A stretch of 64,000 bases of DNA from Bacillus gobiensis (GCF_001278705.1 NZ_CP012600.1:3411917-3475916); one strand, 5' to 3'. Positions 34,731 to 43,783 are shown, numbered from the stretch's first letter. Translations and numbers: made by a program. The notes: generated from the letters alone by a model not told the origin.

Positions 34731-36065
34731 TTACATTTTTTGCTGCAAATTTTTAGGAATAGATGGTTGATCTTTATTAATTATTCCTATTTTTTCTTTC
34801 CTAACCGTTAAAAGCTGAATACTTGTAAGGATTAACATCAAGGCAAGAAAAGCAATACCAAAAACCACACTCCCTGTGGCATCATTTAAAATCCCTATCA
34901 TATAAGGACCAATAAACCCACCAAAGTTACCTACTGAATTGACAATACCAATACCAACAACAGCTGCTTCCGCTGTTATCATAGATGAAGCGAAAGCCCA
35001 ATAGGGACCAGAAAAACTATACAAACCGGCTGTGGTTACACAAATTAAAATGACAGAAACAATAGGATGAGGCGAAATCAACACTCCTATTAAACCTAGC
35101 GATCCGAGTAGAGGCCCTATCGCTGAGTGATACTTTCTCTCCCCCGTCCGATCGGAATTTCTTCCTACTAATACCATAGTAATTGCACCACATAAAAACG
35201 GAATCATGGTGACAAATCCTAAGGTTGCGTCTGTAAAAAGTTCTGATAGTGATTGGATGATGCGCGGCATCCAGAAACTGATACCATATAATCCTATAAC
35301 AAAGGTGAGATTGATAAAAGTAAATCTCCAGACAACCTTGTTCTTAAAAACTTCTTTCATTGAAAGACTATTAACCTTAATTTTACTTTCCTTTTCCTTA
35401 TTTAATTCCGAGTTTAACCATCCTTTTTCTTCCGATGTTAACCATTTTGCTTTTTCCGGTTTATCAATTAAATAGAAAAAGGTGATAATACCTAACACAA
35501 CTGCTGGCAAGCCTGCTAAAATAAAAAGCCATCGCCAACCTGGCATACCCGCCCAATGGATATTTTCTACGATCCAGGTTGATAAAGGGGCACCTAAAGC
35601 ATTAGCAATTGGCGGAGCTGTCATGAATAGTGCGACAACCTTTGCACGTTCTTTTTGTCTGAACCAAAAAGTAATATACAAGATCATCCCGGGAAAAAAA
35701 CCTGCTTCCGCAACCCCTAATAAAAATCGAAGAATAAGAAGATGAGTAGCACTTTCAACCCACGCAGTTATAACGGTTACAATCCCCCAAGTAACTAGGA
35801 TACGGCCAATCCATTTTCTCGCCCCGAACTTATTTAGCAATAGATTACTAGGGATTTCAAATAGAAAATATCCGATAAAAAATATCCCTGAGAGCAGACC
35901 GAACGTACTGGCAGTTAATTGTAATGCCTCATCCATTCCGCCCATTGAAGAGTAGGTAATACTTACCCGATCTAGAAATGCAACTAAATAAGCAATGAAC
36001 ATGTATGGAACAATTCGTAATGTTACTTTCCTTATCGTCCTCTTTTCAAGTGATAAGACTGCCAT
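34731..36065 (-). CDS. MFS transporter, anion:cation symporter family
   Basis: 444 residues with twelve predicted membrane helices. The N-terminal LDRVSITYSSMGGMDEALQL and FFIGYFLFEIPSNLLLNKFG, and RFLLGVAEAGFFPGMILY, are hallmarks of the ACS family (phthalate, glucarate, tartrate and sugar-acid permeases). The ATG follows AAGGAGGAG. It lies 19 bp downstream of the D-lyxose isomerase gene in the same operon, so it likely imports the sugar or sugar acid used by that pathway. A cre-like sequence (TGTAAGCGTTTTAT, minus strand) sits at its very 3' end, probably without function. Confidence 0.88.
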   Translation of the reverse strand: MAVLSLEKRTIRKVTLRIVPYMFIAYLVAFLDRVSITYSSMGGMDEALQLTASTFGLLSGIFFIGYFLFEIPSNLLLNKFGARKWIGRILVTWGIVTVITAWVESATHLLILRFLLGVAEAGFFPGMILYITFWFRQKERAKVVALFMTAPPIANALGAPLSTWIVENIHWAGMPGWRWLFILAGLPAVVLGIITFFYLIDKPEKAKWLTSEEKGWLNSELNKEKESKIKVNSLSMKEVFKNKVVWRFTFINLTFVIGLYGISFWMPRIIQSLSELFTDATLGFVTMIPFLCGAITMVLVGRNSDRTGERKYHSAIGPLLGSLGLIGVLISPHPIVSVILICVTTAGLYSFSGPYWAFASSMITAEAAVVGIGIVNSVGNFGGFIGPYMIGILNDATGSVVFGIAFLALMLILTSIQLLTVRKEKIGIINKDQPSIPKNLQQKM

Positions 36066-36084
36066 CTTTTCTCTCCTCCTTCTT

Positions 36085-36630
36085 TTAATCCGTTATAACT
36101 GGCATTCTGTTTATATTTGGATCAGTAAAAATGTCGTTTTCATCTGTGCTTGTTGAAGAAAATTCTGAAACAATAGCGCCGTCTTTCCCAGCTTGGAACC
36201 AGTGCGGTGTATTCGGTTGAATCGTGTATTGTTCTCCAGGATGCAACGTGATTTCATGCCAAACTGTTAAATACAAATTATAATTAGCGGGAATTACGGA
36301 ATGCGGGTTTTCTGTTTTAGGTCCCGGCACATATAAGTAAACAAGACCTTGCCTGCATCGGAATGTCTCTTCTTTCCCTTTTTCATTATTTACAGGCGGG
36401 TGTAAATGCTCCGGACACGTTTGGAAAGGAAGTAATATCAGTTCTTTTGCACAATAGCGATTCGTATTGATATAGGTAATTAACTGTAATCCAAGCTCGC
36501 GAATACGACCTAAACCAAAATCGGCAATTTCTAGTGACTCGGTTTCACTAGGAGAAAGAACAATACCAGCTTTGTTAAGTAAATCCATGCATTCATGCTT
36601 TATTGATTCATACTCTTTTCGGCTCACCAT
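36085..36630 (-). CDS. D-lyxose ketol-isomerase (YdaE-like cupin)
   Basis: 181 residues, of the cupin-fold D-lyxose isomerase family. The metal-binding motif is QTCPEHLHPPVNNEKGKEET (His, His and Glu ligands) and the second cupin motif is PGEQYTIQPNTPHWFQAG. The C-terminal SSTSTDENDIFTDPNI is identical in type to YdaE of B. subtilis. The ATG at 36630 follows AAAGGGG; upstream ATGs in the frame lack sites. It interconverts D-lyxose and D-xylulose. The divergent dehydrogenase may feed or drain the same sugar pool. Confidence 0.88.
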   Translation of the reverse strand: MVSRKEYESIKHECMDLLNKAGIVLSPSETESLEIADFGLGRIRELGLQLITYINTNRYCAKELILLPFQTCPEHLHPPVNNEKGKEETFRCRQGLVYLYVPGPKTENPHSVIPANYNLYLTVWHEITLHPGEQYTIQPNTPHWFQAGKDGAIVSEFSSTSTDENDIFTDPNINRMPVITD

Positions 36631-36794
36631 GAATGTAACCCCTTTCATTTCGATTGTGATCATTGTATCTCGGAGGTATTGGCTATGGCTATATCTGAAA
36701 CACATATATGATTGTCTAAAATTCAGGTTTTTAAAATTTAGGATGTAACATATGAATTTTGTTTAAAATGACATGAATTTTCGATATGGATGAA

Positions 36795-36808
36795 TAAAAG
36801 CGTTTCCA
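36795..36808 (+). promoter_or_regulatory. cre-like site upstream of the dehydrogenase
   Basis: TAAAAGCGTTTCCA matches the cre consensus except at position 2. It lies in the divergent promoter region of the lyxose-isomerase and dehydrogenase units, so one or both may be under CcpA. Confidence 0.6.
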
Positions 36809-36856
36809 TTAAACTGAATGTACTGATTCTATTAACTTTTACTTGGAGGTCATAAC

Positions 36857-37903
36857 ATGGTAACAAAAATGACAGTTCCACCTATGCAATTAGTTGAAAA
36901 AGATGGACCTGGAACACAAATGTGTGCGGTTATGGAGGATCTCGGTTCAATTTCAGTCAAACGTGCATTAATACCTGAACCTGCAGAAGATGAAGTTCGA
37001 ATCAAAGTGAAATGGGTTGGTATTTGCGGCAGCGATCTTGAAGTTTATCGAGGAGCACGAGAACCAGAATTTCTGACTTATCCTACTCGTTTAGGTCATG
37101 AAGTGGCTGGCATCATTGATAAGATTGGTAAAAATGTGATCGGATTAAGAGAAGGCGATCACGTTTCCCTGCGTTATGTCTGGGGTGCATTTGCCGAGTA
37201 TGTATGCTGCAGTCCATTTGCTGTGAAAGTATTGCCAAAGGATTTCCCTCTTATTGAAGGATCACTTATAGAGGTATTGCCTCCTCTTATTCACACTGCT
37301 GAAAGAGCAGAGATTTCTCCTCATAAGAATGTGCTTATCATGGGGCAAGGTGTAAGCGGTCTTGCCATGACACAAATGATTAGACTTTATAGTCCTAAAA
37401 ATCTTGTTACAACAGATCTTTTTGATGAAAAATTGGAACTATCAAAAAAATATGGAGCCACTCACACTTATAAATTGCCAGCTGCAGACACAAGAACGAT
37501 GGATATTGTTGGCAAGGACTTTCCAGATGGATTTGATGTCGTTATCCCGTGTCTGCTTGAAGGATCGGGCATGGTAGATGCTATTGATGCTGCAGCGCAA
37601 AATGGACGGATTGTCATGTATGGTTGTATTGGAACGAGCCACAAGCCTATTGATTTTTTTAAAATTCATAAAAAAAGATTGGACATCTTATCGACTGAGC
37701 CGAAGCGTGATATCGATAATCGAAGGTTTTTTGAAGAAGGGTTGAGGTTAGTAACTGACGGACTTGTAAATACCAAAGAGACAATTACTCATATCTTCCC
37801 GTTGGAGAAGATTGAAGAAGCATTTAAGCTCCGGAATGACCGAAGTGGTGATGTCATTCACGTCATCATTGATTGTGATGTAAATGCTTCACAGAATGAG
37901 TAA
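36857..37903 (+). CDS. Zinc-type medium-chain dehydrogenase (polyol/sugar)
   Basis: 348 residues. The catalytic-zinc region WVGICGSDLEVYRG and GHEVAGIIDKIGKNV is present, and the Rossmann loop is VLIMGQGVSGLAMTQM. The structural-zinc four-Cys lobe is absent (GDHVSLRYVWGAFAEYVCCS), as in some polyol dehydrogenases. The ATG follows TTGGAGG. It probably oxidises a sugar or polyol with NAD(P)+. It precedes the HIT gene by 11 bp and is divergent from the lyxose isomerase operon. Confidence 0.85.
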   Translation: MVTKMTVPPMQLVEKDGPGTQMCAVMEDLGSISVKRALIPEPAEDEVRIKVKWVGICGSDLEVYRGAREPEFLTYPTRLGHEVAGIIDKIGKNVIGLREGDHVSLRYVWGAFAEYVCCSPFAVKVLPKDFPLIEGSLIEVLPPLIHTAERAEISPHKNVLIMGQGVSGLAMTQMIRLYSPKNLVTTDLFDEKLELSKKYGATHTYKLPAADTRTMDIVGKDFPDGFDVVIPCLLEGSGMVDAIDAAAQNGRIVMYGCIGTSHKPIDFFKIHKKRLDILSTEPKRDIDNRRFFEEGLRLVTDGLVNTKETITHIFPLEKIEEAFKLRNDRSGDVIHVIIDCDVNASQNE

Positions 37904-37914
37904 GGCGGCTTATC

Positions 37915-38367
37915 ATGGAGAATCGGGATTGTTTTTATTGCAGTAAAGATCAAGCATTGGAGAGTTTAATGATAGAAATCACAAAGTTAAATGTATCAAC
38001 TCTCTACTTAAATAAGGATCAGACGCATAAAGGAAGATGCATTATCGCATTTGATCGTCATGTGAGAGAACTCTTTCAGCTAAAACAGGAAGAACGATAT
38101 TACTTTATAGAGGATATCTCAAATGTAGCAAAGGTGCTAGATCAGCTTTTTCATCCAGATAAGATCAACTTTGCTATTTACGGTGATCTAGTATCACATT
38201 TGCATATTCATGTTGTACCCAAGGTAAAAGATTCACCTGAATGGGGTGAGGCGTTTGTTAATTCTCCTAAATCGAAAAAATATCTGTCACAAAAAAATTA
38301 CGATGATCTTATTCACGAAATAAAAATTGGTTTAAAACAGGGGGGAATTTTAAACGGATTAACATAA
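37915..38367 (+). CDS. HIT-family protein
   Basis: 150 residues. The histidine triad is SHLHIHVVPK (HxHxHxx) and the N-terminal CFYCSKD is a zinc-ribbon-like start seen in many HIT hydrolases. Family members hydrolyse nucleoside phosphoramidates, dinucleotides or sugar-nucleotide bonds. Its 11-bp distance from the dehydrogenase gene shows cotranscription. A role with the sugar genes is an inference from position only. Confidence 0.88.
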   Translation: MENRDCFYCSKDQALESLMIEITKLNVSTLYLNKDQTHKGRCIIAFDRHVRELFQLKQEERYYFIEDISNVAKVLDQLFHPDKINFAIYGDLVSHLHIHVVPKVKDSPEWGEAFVNSPKSKKYLSQKNYDDLIHEIKIGLKQGGILNGLT

Positions 38368-38372
38368 TCATG

Positions 38373-38408
38373 AAGCCTCTGTAACTCAACACTACAGAGG
38401 CTTTTTTT
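38373..38408. terminator. Bidirectional terminator between HIT and AraC genes
   Basis: AAGCCTCTGTA-actcaacac-TACAGAGGCTTTTTTT. Confidence 0.9.
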
Positions 38409-38430
38409 ATAGAAAGAAATGCAAGCCCTT

Positions 38431-39309
38431 TCATATAGGTGTTTTATTTGAAATTAATGGCTGAGTATCGAGTGTGAAATCTTGTTCTAAAACAATATCT
38501 TTGCCTACCACCTTTCTCATCTGCTCTCTTAATTTAGTTGGAGATTTGCCAAAACGATCGCAGCATAACCTTGAAAAATATGGTGCTGTCAAACCGATGA
38601 AATCTGCAATTTCAGATATGGTATGGGTTGTAAATTCCAAATATTCTTTTGCCTTATCCAAACGAAGAGCTTGCAAATATTGCATTGGTGTAGTTCCTGT
38701 ATTTTTTTTAAATAATTCGATAAGGTAGTGGGGATGAAAACCAAAATAATCGGCCATTTCTTCAAGACTCATTTTTGTATGCATATGCTTCTCGAGATAT
38801 TGTACCATAGGATAGCCTTTATCCGTGTTGATCAAAGGAACATTAATAGTGTTTTCAACATATTGAGAAAGGTTTTCTTGTAATATCCCTAATAAGGCAC
38901 TCTTAAACCCGACATCAATTCTAAATGGAAGCAAGGCATTTGCATCGTCAAGTTTTAAAATTGAAAGTTTAAATAATTCCTTAAATGGAGTAATATCCTT
39001 CATCTGATAAATATTAATTACATTATTTTCCTGGATAAATTGAATGATGTCTTTGCTCAGAGTAAATTTAAAATCAATGGTAATCGTATTTTTTGTAAAA
39101 TAAAACGAATGATTATAGCCTTGTTTGAATATATAACAACGATTTGCTAAGACGTTATATTTTTCGTTTCCAATTTCTATGAGCCCTTCTCCATCAATTA
39201 CCAAGAGAAGCTGGAAAAAATCATGACTATGTTGTTTCACCCCACTATTCTTAGAATAATCAATTCTAGATACCCATAAAACTTGGCATTGACTATCTCT
39301 CAATCCCAT
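38431..39309 (-). CDS. AraC-family transcriptional regulator
   Basis: About 292 residues from the ATG at 39309 (after GAGAGGAAG). The N-terminal cupin sensor (QHSHDFFQLLLVIDGEGLIE) is followed by the AraC DNA-binding domain (SLEEMADYFGFHPHYLIELF to ISEIADFIGLTAPYFSRLCC). It faces the dehydrogenase-HIT unit and probably responds to the sugar handled there. No operator was defined. Confidence 0.88.
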   Translation of the reverse strand: MGLRDSQCQVLWVSRIDYSKNSGVKQHSHDFFQLLLVIDGEGLIEIGNEKYNVLANRCYIFKQGYNHSFYFTKNTITIDFKFTLSKDIIQFIQENNVINIYQMKDITPFKELFKLSILKLDDANALLPFRIDVGFKSALLGILQENLSQYVENTINVPLINTDKGYPMVQYLEKHMHTKMSLEEMADYFGFHPHYLIELFKKNTGTTPMQYLQALRLDKAKEYLEFTTHTISEIADFIGLTAPYFSRLCCDRFGKSPTKLREQMRKVVGKDIVLEQDFTLDTQPLISNKTPI

Positions 39310-39359
39310 AAATTTCAACTTCCTCTCTGAGGATATGTATTGAAATTGTAGCATATTTA

Positions 39360-39545
39360 TTAGTGACTAAAGAGAATATTCATCCAAAGGGTAGGACGAT
39401 CTTGTTCAACGTGATGAACATGTACTTTTTTCCAGTCATCAATAGATGGAGAGGCTATTGCTTTATAAAGATGGTGAATCGAACGGTCAATCTGTTACCG
39501 CACCAATCGTTGGAATTGGTTGAAGCCAAAACGGCTATGCCAATG
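39360..39545 (-). pseudogene. C-terminal relic of an unidentified gene
   Basis: The minus strand reads FNQFQRLVR, TAA, then QIDRSIHHLYKAIASPSIDD and WKKVHVHHVEQDRPTLWMNI to a stop at 39360. The two parts share one frame, so this is an old gene end with a nonsense mutation. Family not recognised. Confidence 0.45.
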
Positions 39546-39875
39546 GCAGTAGTCATAACATTTTGTAGTTTCGCAGCACTTTATGCTTTTGGATGTAAGT
39601 AAGAAAGGTTGAACATTCATAAAGGGGTCTCGCAAATGGTCGTGTTCAGCAATACCAGGCAGGATTTCGAGCTATAAAACCGAAGTATATTATCCTTGAT
39701 AAAAAATAAACTCAGATGAACGTGCAATATTAATAAAATGTAAAAATACGAACTGCCCCCACTTCGCTTTGAAGTGGGGGCTATGTATGTTTTTCTTTCC
39801 AATTTGTCGAAAAACATTAACCTTATATGAAGAAAATTTACAATATCAACATATCATCCCCACCTTAAGAACAAG
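39546..39875. other. Gene-free stretch with an isolated terminator hairpin
   Basis: No credible gene. CCCCCACTTC-gctttgaagtggggg forms a strong hairpin at 39756-39780, not adjacent to any intact gene, so it may mark the end of a lost gene. Confidence 0.45.
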
Positions 39876-40258
39876 TTATCCCTATGTTTTGTCCACAGGT
39901 GTGGATAAAATGTCTGTATCTTGTAGGCGATCATTCGTTCCCCACTAAATATACAGCGGGTTTGTTGCATAATTCACAGGTTGTGGATAAACTGTGTGTA
40001 GTTTTGATTTTTCTGATTTCTGGTGCGAGTTCTTCCTCGTCTACATACATATCAATCACTGTTTCTATATGTTCTTCGCAGCTTTTCATAAAAAAAATCC
40101 TCCTCAAAATTTGTGGAAAAGTAGAGATTTTTCTGTGAACAATTCACAGGTGCATAACTTTTTTGCCATGTTACATTTTATCCACATGTTATCCAGAGTA
40201 CAACTATTCTTCCTATCTTGTTGTGGATTTGTTACAAATAGATATGGGGTGTTCATAA
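39876..40258. other. DnaA-box cluster
   Basis: Three perfect DnaA boxes (TTATCCACA or complement) lie at 39900-39908, 39982-39990 and 40178-40186. One-mismatch boxes are at 39889-39897, 40111-40119 (approximate), 40149-40157, 40189-40197 and 40250-40258. A perfect inverted repeat CTGTGAA-caa-TTCACAG occupies 40133-40149. There is no dnaA, dnaN or rpmH in the window, so this is not the classical oriC. DnaA-box clusters outside oriC are known near rlmH (yydA) in B. subtilis. Confidence 0.7.
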
Positions 40259-40501
40259 CTTTGTTTACATAGTCGGCATTTTTTATTAGGTTTGGTTTTT
40301 ATTTGTATCCTTCTCTATATTTTTATCCAGGTAATCCGCTTTGTTGCAATTGAAATTGACAAGCATTCTTGAAACGACGAGATCGTCCAGGAGCTGAAAA
40401 AAATTACCGAAAGGCTCGCGCGGTTAGAAAAAAAGAATGAAACAAACGTTTCATTGATCAAACGCAGGCAAGGATGCTTAAGGTTCAGCATCCTTGTTCC
40501 T
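40259..40501. other. Intergenic with a short coding relic and hairpin
   Basis: From about 40373 the plus strand reads NDEIVQELKKITERLARLEK, a coiled-coil-like piece preceded in frame by a TGA and without a start; this may be a gene remnant. An AAGGATGCT / AGCATCCTT hairpin at 40470-40495 lies at the 3' side of the lipoprotein gene. Confidence 0.4.
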
Positions 40502-40942
40502 TTATTCGGTCACAATGATCTTTCCTGCCATCCCCTGAGCGGGATATGATTCTTGTATTCCACCAACACAGTAAACCTCCACTTTAGCCCCCTCGGAGAT
40601 TTCCGTAAACTCGATCTCTTTTTCTGCTTGCCCGATGATTTCCGTATTGTCATCAACAGAAATCACAAACTTATCGGATTCCTTCTCTCCTTCAACAAAA
40701 ATAGAACCGATGTGATCATTCTGTGAAGAGGTTCCTCCCGGGTCATCACTTGAAACTCTTTGTTCAGGATCTATGTCCTGCTTCTCACCCTCAGGGATAT
40801 TGCCTGTCTGCTTATGATGATTTACTTCTGTAACTTTGCCCTGAATGCATGCTTGTTCTTCCTCGGGAATGCTCCCCTGATTTGTGCCGCAGCCAGTGAG
40901 CGCCATGGCTATAATGCTTATCGCGAAAACAATTCGTTTCAT
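40502..40942 (-). CDS. DUF3221-like lipoprotein
   Basis: 146 residues. The signal peptide ends in the lipobox LTGC (Cys18), so it is membrane-anchored outside the cell. The mature part has an acidic linker and a small beta domain (GKVTEVNHH, then DNTEIIGQAEKEIEFTEISE and VEVYCVGGI) typical of DUF3221/YobA-type proteins. The ATG follows GAGGGGAG. It lies 20 bp downstream of the tetR gene and is probably cotranscribed. Function unknown. Confidence 0.78.
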   Translation of the reverse strand: MKRIVFAISIIAMALTGCGTNQGSIPEEEQACIQGKVTEVNHHKQTGNIPEGEKQDIDPEQRVSSDDPGGTSSQNDHIGSIFVEGEKESDKFVISVDDNTEIIGQAEKEIEFTEISEGAKVEVYCVGGIQESYPAQGMAGKIIVTE

Positions 40943-40962
40943 GGTTATCTCCCCTCAATTGA

Positions 40963-41577
40963 TTATTCGGGCTTAAACAATCCCGCCGCACGAAAAGGCC
41001 CAAGAATGTTCATTCGTGATAAAGTTAAAGACATGTCCCGCGGCGATTGAACCAAGCCGCCGTCTAACCATTGCTGGATCACTCCGATATATGCAGAGGT
41101 GACGTATGAAATTAAATATTCCTCAGGAACCAGTGTGTCCTCTTCTTTATGCTCTACGATTTTTTGCAGCATATTTTTTTTCATCATTTCTTTAATTTTC
41201 ACTTGAAAACCGGGGTTTCCTTTTGGACCTAAAATTACCTTGATAAAATCAGCGTTCTCTTCAATGTATTCAAAAAGCTTCATAATGAAGGGCAACGGTT
41301 CTTTAAAGTCGCTGTTTAATATTTCAATCGGATTGATTTTCCCTGCAATCTTTTGAATATCTTCGATTTCTTGCAGAATCTCAGCTTCACTCCGCTCCAG
41401 CAAATCATGTTTATCCCGGTAATGTAAATAAAACGTGCCGCGATTAATGTCTGCTTTTTGCGTCAAATCTCTAACGGTGATCCTCTCGAAGCCTTTTTCC
41501 TCCATTAATTTCGTAAAGGCGTCGCGAATCAATCGCTTCGTTCGAATACTTCGTCTGTCGTTTGTTTGCTTCTCCAT
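40963..41577 (-). CDS. TetR-family regulator
   Basis: 204 residues. The N-terminal helix-turn-helix is RLIRDAFTKLMEEKGFERIT, VRDLTQKADINRGTFYLHYR, and the C-terminal domain is the TetR_C (YsiA/AcrR-like) type. It is divergent from the ABC-2-like membrane protein at 41763, with two inverted repeats between them, so it likely represses that gene and its own unit. The ATG follows GGTGGGG. Confidence 0.9.
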   Translation of the reverse strand: MEKQTNDRRSIRTKRLIRDAFTKLMEEKGFERITVRDLTQKADINRGTFYLHYRDKHDLLERSEAEILQEIEDIQKIAGKINPIEILNSDFKEPLPFIMKLFEYIEENADFIKVILGPKGNPGFQVKIKEMMKKNMLQKIVEHKEEDTLVPEEYLISYVTSAYIGVIQQWLDGGLVQSPRDMSLTLSRMNILGPFRAAGLFKPE

Positions 41578-41596
41578 ATTTCCCCACCTTGTGAAA

Positions 41597-41733
41597 TAAT
41601 TATCAAGATAATTAACATTTACGATGCATGTGTTAAGTAATGGCCATTTTCAAAAATATTGTTTATTGCATTCATTTTTAATCATATTATAATGAATTCC
41701 AAGACAGATAATCAACAATGTGTTCATTATCTG
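41597..41733. promoter_or_regulatory. Two candidate TetR operators
   Basis: TAATTATC-aa-GATAATTA (41597-41614) is a perfect palindrome. CAGATAAT / ATTATCTG (41705-41712 and 41726-41733) is a perfect 8-bp inverted repeat with a 13-bp centre. Both share the GATAAT core and lie between the divergent tetR and membrane protein genes. Confidence 0.6.
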
Positions 41734-41762
41734 ATTAAAATTTTTAGGATAAGGATGGTAAA

Positions 41763-42959
41763 ATGAAACTTTTAAAACAAAGATTAGTCTTATTGTCGCC
41801 CGTTATAATTTTGGCGGTTGTTTTGATCTTTAGCCTTACGATGATTCCATCCATTAATCCCACTCCTACGAACCTGCCTATTGCTGTTGTCACCGAAGAT
41901 GCAGGAGTAACTCTTCCTAATCAACAAAAATTAAATATGGGAGACACCATTGTTGAAAATATCCAGAATGCAAATGAAGAAGATGCTGTACATTGGATTG
42001 AAGTGAATAGTGAGGAAGAAGTAAGGGACGGTTTAAATCATCAGGATTATTACGCTGCTCTCGTCATTCCGGAGAATTTCAGCCAGAAGCAGGCTTCCCT
42101 GCAAACGCAAAAGCCGTCCGCTCCGGAAGTGCAAATCCTCGTGAATCAGGGAATGAACACAGCCGCTGCGAATGCAGCTTCACAAATTCTCAATCAAGTT
42201 GTCGACAATGTGAATCATAATGTTCGGACGCAGGTTTTAGAAGGATTTGAAAAACAAGGAGGCACAGTCACAACGACTCAGGCTTCTGCCTTGGTGACCC
42301 CGATCACCAAAAAGGTCGTTAACGTAAATGAGATCGGCACTCACAGCGCGAACGGCAATGCTCCCGTCTCGTTATTTCAGCCAATATGGATGGGCAGCAT
42401 TATTGGCTCCGTCATTTTATTTCTCGTTATTAATCGATTGGTCTTTACCAACCGAATCGAAACATTAGCTGCGAAACTGACACAAGTACTTGTTGGGGGA
42501 GTATTGGCCCTTCTTGTCGGATTTGGTGCGACGTGGATTTCTGATAACTGGATTGGCATCGATATCCCTCGATTTACAGATACAGCCTTGTTTCTTTCGA
42601 TCACGTATTTTAGCTTTTTCTTAATGATTTCGGCGATTCTTTCATGGATTGGCTTGAGAGGAATTCCGATTTTTATTCTTACCCTTTTCTTTGGCGCACC
42701 GCTATTGGCTATGGCTCCGGAGTTTATGTCTGATTTTTACCGTGAGTGGATCTACTCCTGGCTGCCGATGCGCTTTATGGTCGAAGGGCTTCGTGAATTA
42801 TTTTTCTTCGATCAAGGTTTGAGGTTGAACGCTCCGACGACGATTCTGCTCGAAATCGGTTTTGTCAGCCTTCTCGTGCTGCTGGCCTCTGCGCTGAAAC
42901 CAATTCTCAGAACAGTACCTGAAAAAGAGACAGTCGTGCAAACTCAATTAGATGCATAG
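41763..42959 (+). CDS. ABC-2/YhgE-type membrane protein (DUF3533-like)
   Basis: 398 residues. One N-terminal membrane helix (LVLLSPVIILAVVLIFSLTM) is followed by a ~190-residue outer domain (PIAVVTEDAGVTLPNQQKLN...) and about five C-terminal helices from residue 210. This is the layout of DUF3533/YhgE-Pip proteins related to ABC-2 permeases. The ATG follows AAGGATGG. No ATPase is nearby. Control by the divergent TetR suggests export of a toxic compound, but that is inference. Confidence 0.78.
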   Translation: MKLLKQRLVLLSPVIILAVVLIFSLTMIPSINPTPTNLPIAVVTEDAGVTLPNQQKLNMGDTIVENIQNANEEDAVHWIEVNSEEEVRDGLNHQDYYAALVIPENFSQKQASLQTQKPSAPEVQILVNQGMNTAAANAASQILNQVVDNVNHNVRTQVLEGFEKQGGTVTTTQASALVTPITKKVVNVNEIGTHSANGNAPVSLFQPIWMGSIIGSVILFLVINRLVFTNRIETLAAKLTQVLVGGVLALLVGFGATWISDNWIGIDIPRFTDTALFLSITYFSFFLMISAILSWIGLRGIPIFILTLFFGAPLLAMAPEFMSDFYREWIYSWLPMRFMVEGLRELFFFDQGLRLNAPTTILLEIGFVSLLVLLASALKPILRTVPEKETVVQTQLDA

Positions 42960-42966
42960 AAGACAG

Positions 42967-42997
42967 AAAAGCGCCTTAAAAGGGGCGCTTTTTTTAT
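42967..42997 (+). terminator. Terminator
   Basis: AAAAGCGCC-ttaaaa-GGGGCGCTTTTTTT directly after the membrane protein gene. Confidence 0.9.
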
Positions 42998-43147
42998 TTG
43001 TCGGAAAGATTTAAAGCGGTGTTCTGGACTTGGAAATGGAGCAATTAAAATGATTTAATTTTAAGAAAATAGTTATATTTACAAAATTTAATTAATACGA
43101 TACATTTTCATTAGTATTAAACTAATTAAGAAGAGTGAGCGTGAAGA

Positions 43148-43783
43148 ATGATTAAAACAGCTATTTTTGATTTTGATGGAACTATCGTTGAGTCAGCACA
43201 ACTAGTATTTGACCTTTTTAATAGCTTTGCAGATAAATACAAGTACACAAGAATGCCCCAAGATCAAAGCGATTACATACGTACGATTACTTTTAAAGAG
43301 CGTTTTAAAAAGTTTAATGTTCCTCTTGTAAAAATTCCAATGTTAACAATCGATATTGTCAAAAAATATAAAGAAGCTATTCCTTATCTTGAACCAGTTG
43401 AAGATATTCAGTCTGTTTTGCAGACATTAAAGGAATCAGGATTTAAATTAATACTTCTTTCTGCAAATTCTAAAGAAAACATTGAGCAATTTTTACAATT
43501 AAATCAAATGGAATATTTTGATGAGATCCTCACGTCCCATCGTTTTTTCGGTAGACATTTAACTCTCAACAATTACATTAAAAAAGAAAAAGTTGCAAGG
43601 GAGAATGTTATTTTTATTGGGGATGAGCACCGTGACATTATTGCTTGTAGAAAAAGTAACATTAAAATCATCTCAGTAACGTGGGGGTATGATTTTGAGG
43701 AGCTTTTGTCCCAAGCAAATCCTGATTTTATAGTCAGCAAGCCAGTGGAAATTATAGATGCTATTCAAGAGGCTAATAGATAG
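43148..43783 (+). CDS. HAD-superfamily phosphatase (phosphoglycolate phosphatase-like)
   Basis: 211 residues with all HAD motifs: DFDGTIVES (nucleophile Asp), LILLSANSKENI (motif II), KKEKVARENV (Lys) and FIGDEHRDI (motif IV acids). The cap is helical (subtype I). It likely removes phosphate from a small metabolite; the substrate is unknown. Single gene; a GAAGAGTGAG sequence precedes the ATG at 43148. Confidence 0.87.
   Translation: MIKTAIFDFDGTIVESAQLVFDLFNSFADKYKYTRMPQDQSDYIRTITFKERFKKFNVPLVKIPMLTIDIVKKYKEAIPYLEPVEDIQSVLQTLKESGFKLILLSANSKENIEQFLQLNQMEYFDEILTSHRFFGRHLTLNNYIKKEKVARENVIFIGDEHRDIIACRKSNIKIISVTWGYDFEELLSQANPDFIVSKPVEIIDAIQEANR

Noticed and set aside
34722..34735. cre-like sequence TGTAAGCGTTTTAT at the 3' end of the MFS gene
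   Set aside because: It overlaps the stop codon region of a gene it could not control, with no promoter near; probably chance.
39363..39602. 79-residue plus-strand frame
   Set aside because: It lies opposite natural-looking minus-strand coding relic sequence and has no ribosome site.
39876..40258. Possible replication origin oriC
   Set aside because: No dnaA, dnaN or rpmH is present and no clear AT-rich unwinding element with DnaA-trio was identified, so I call it only a DnaA-box cluster.
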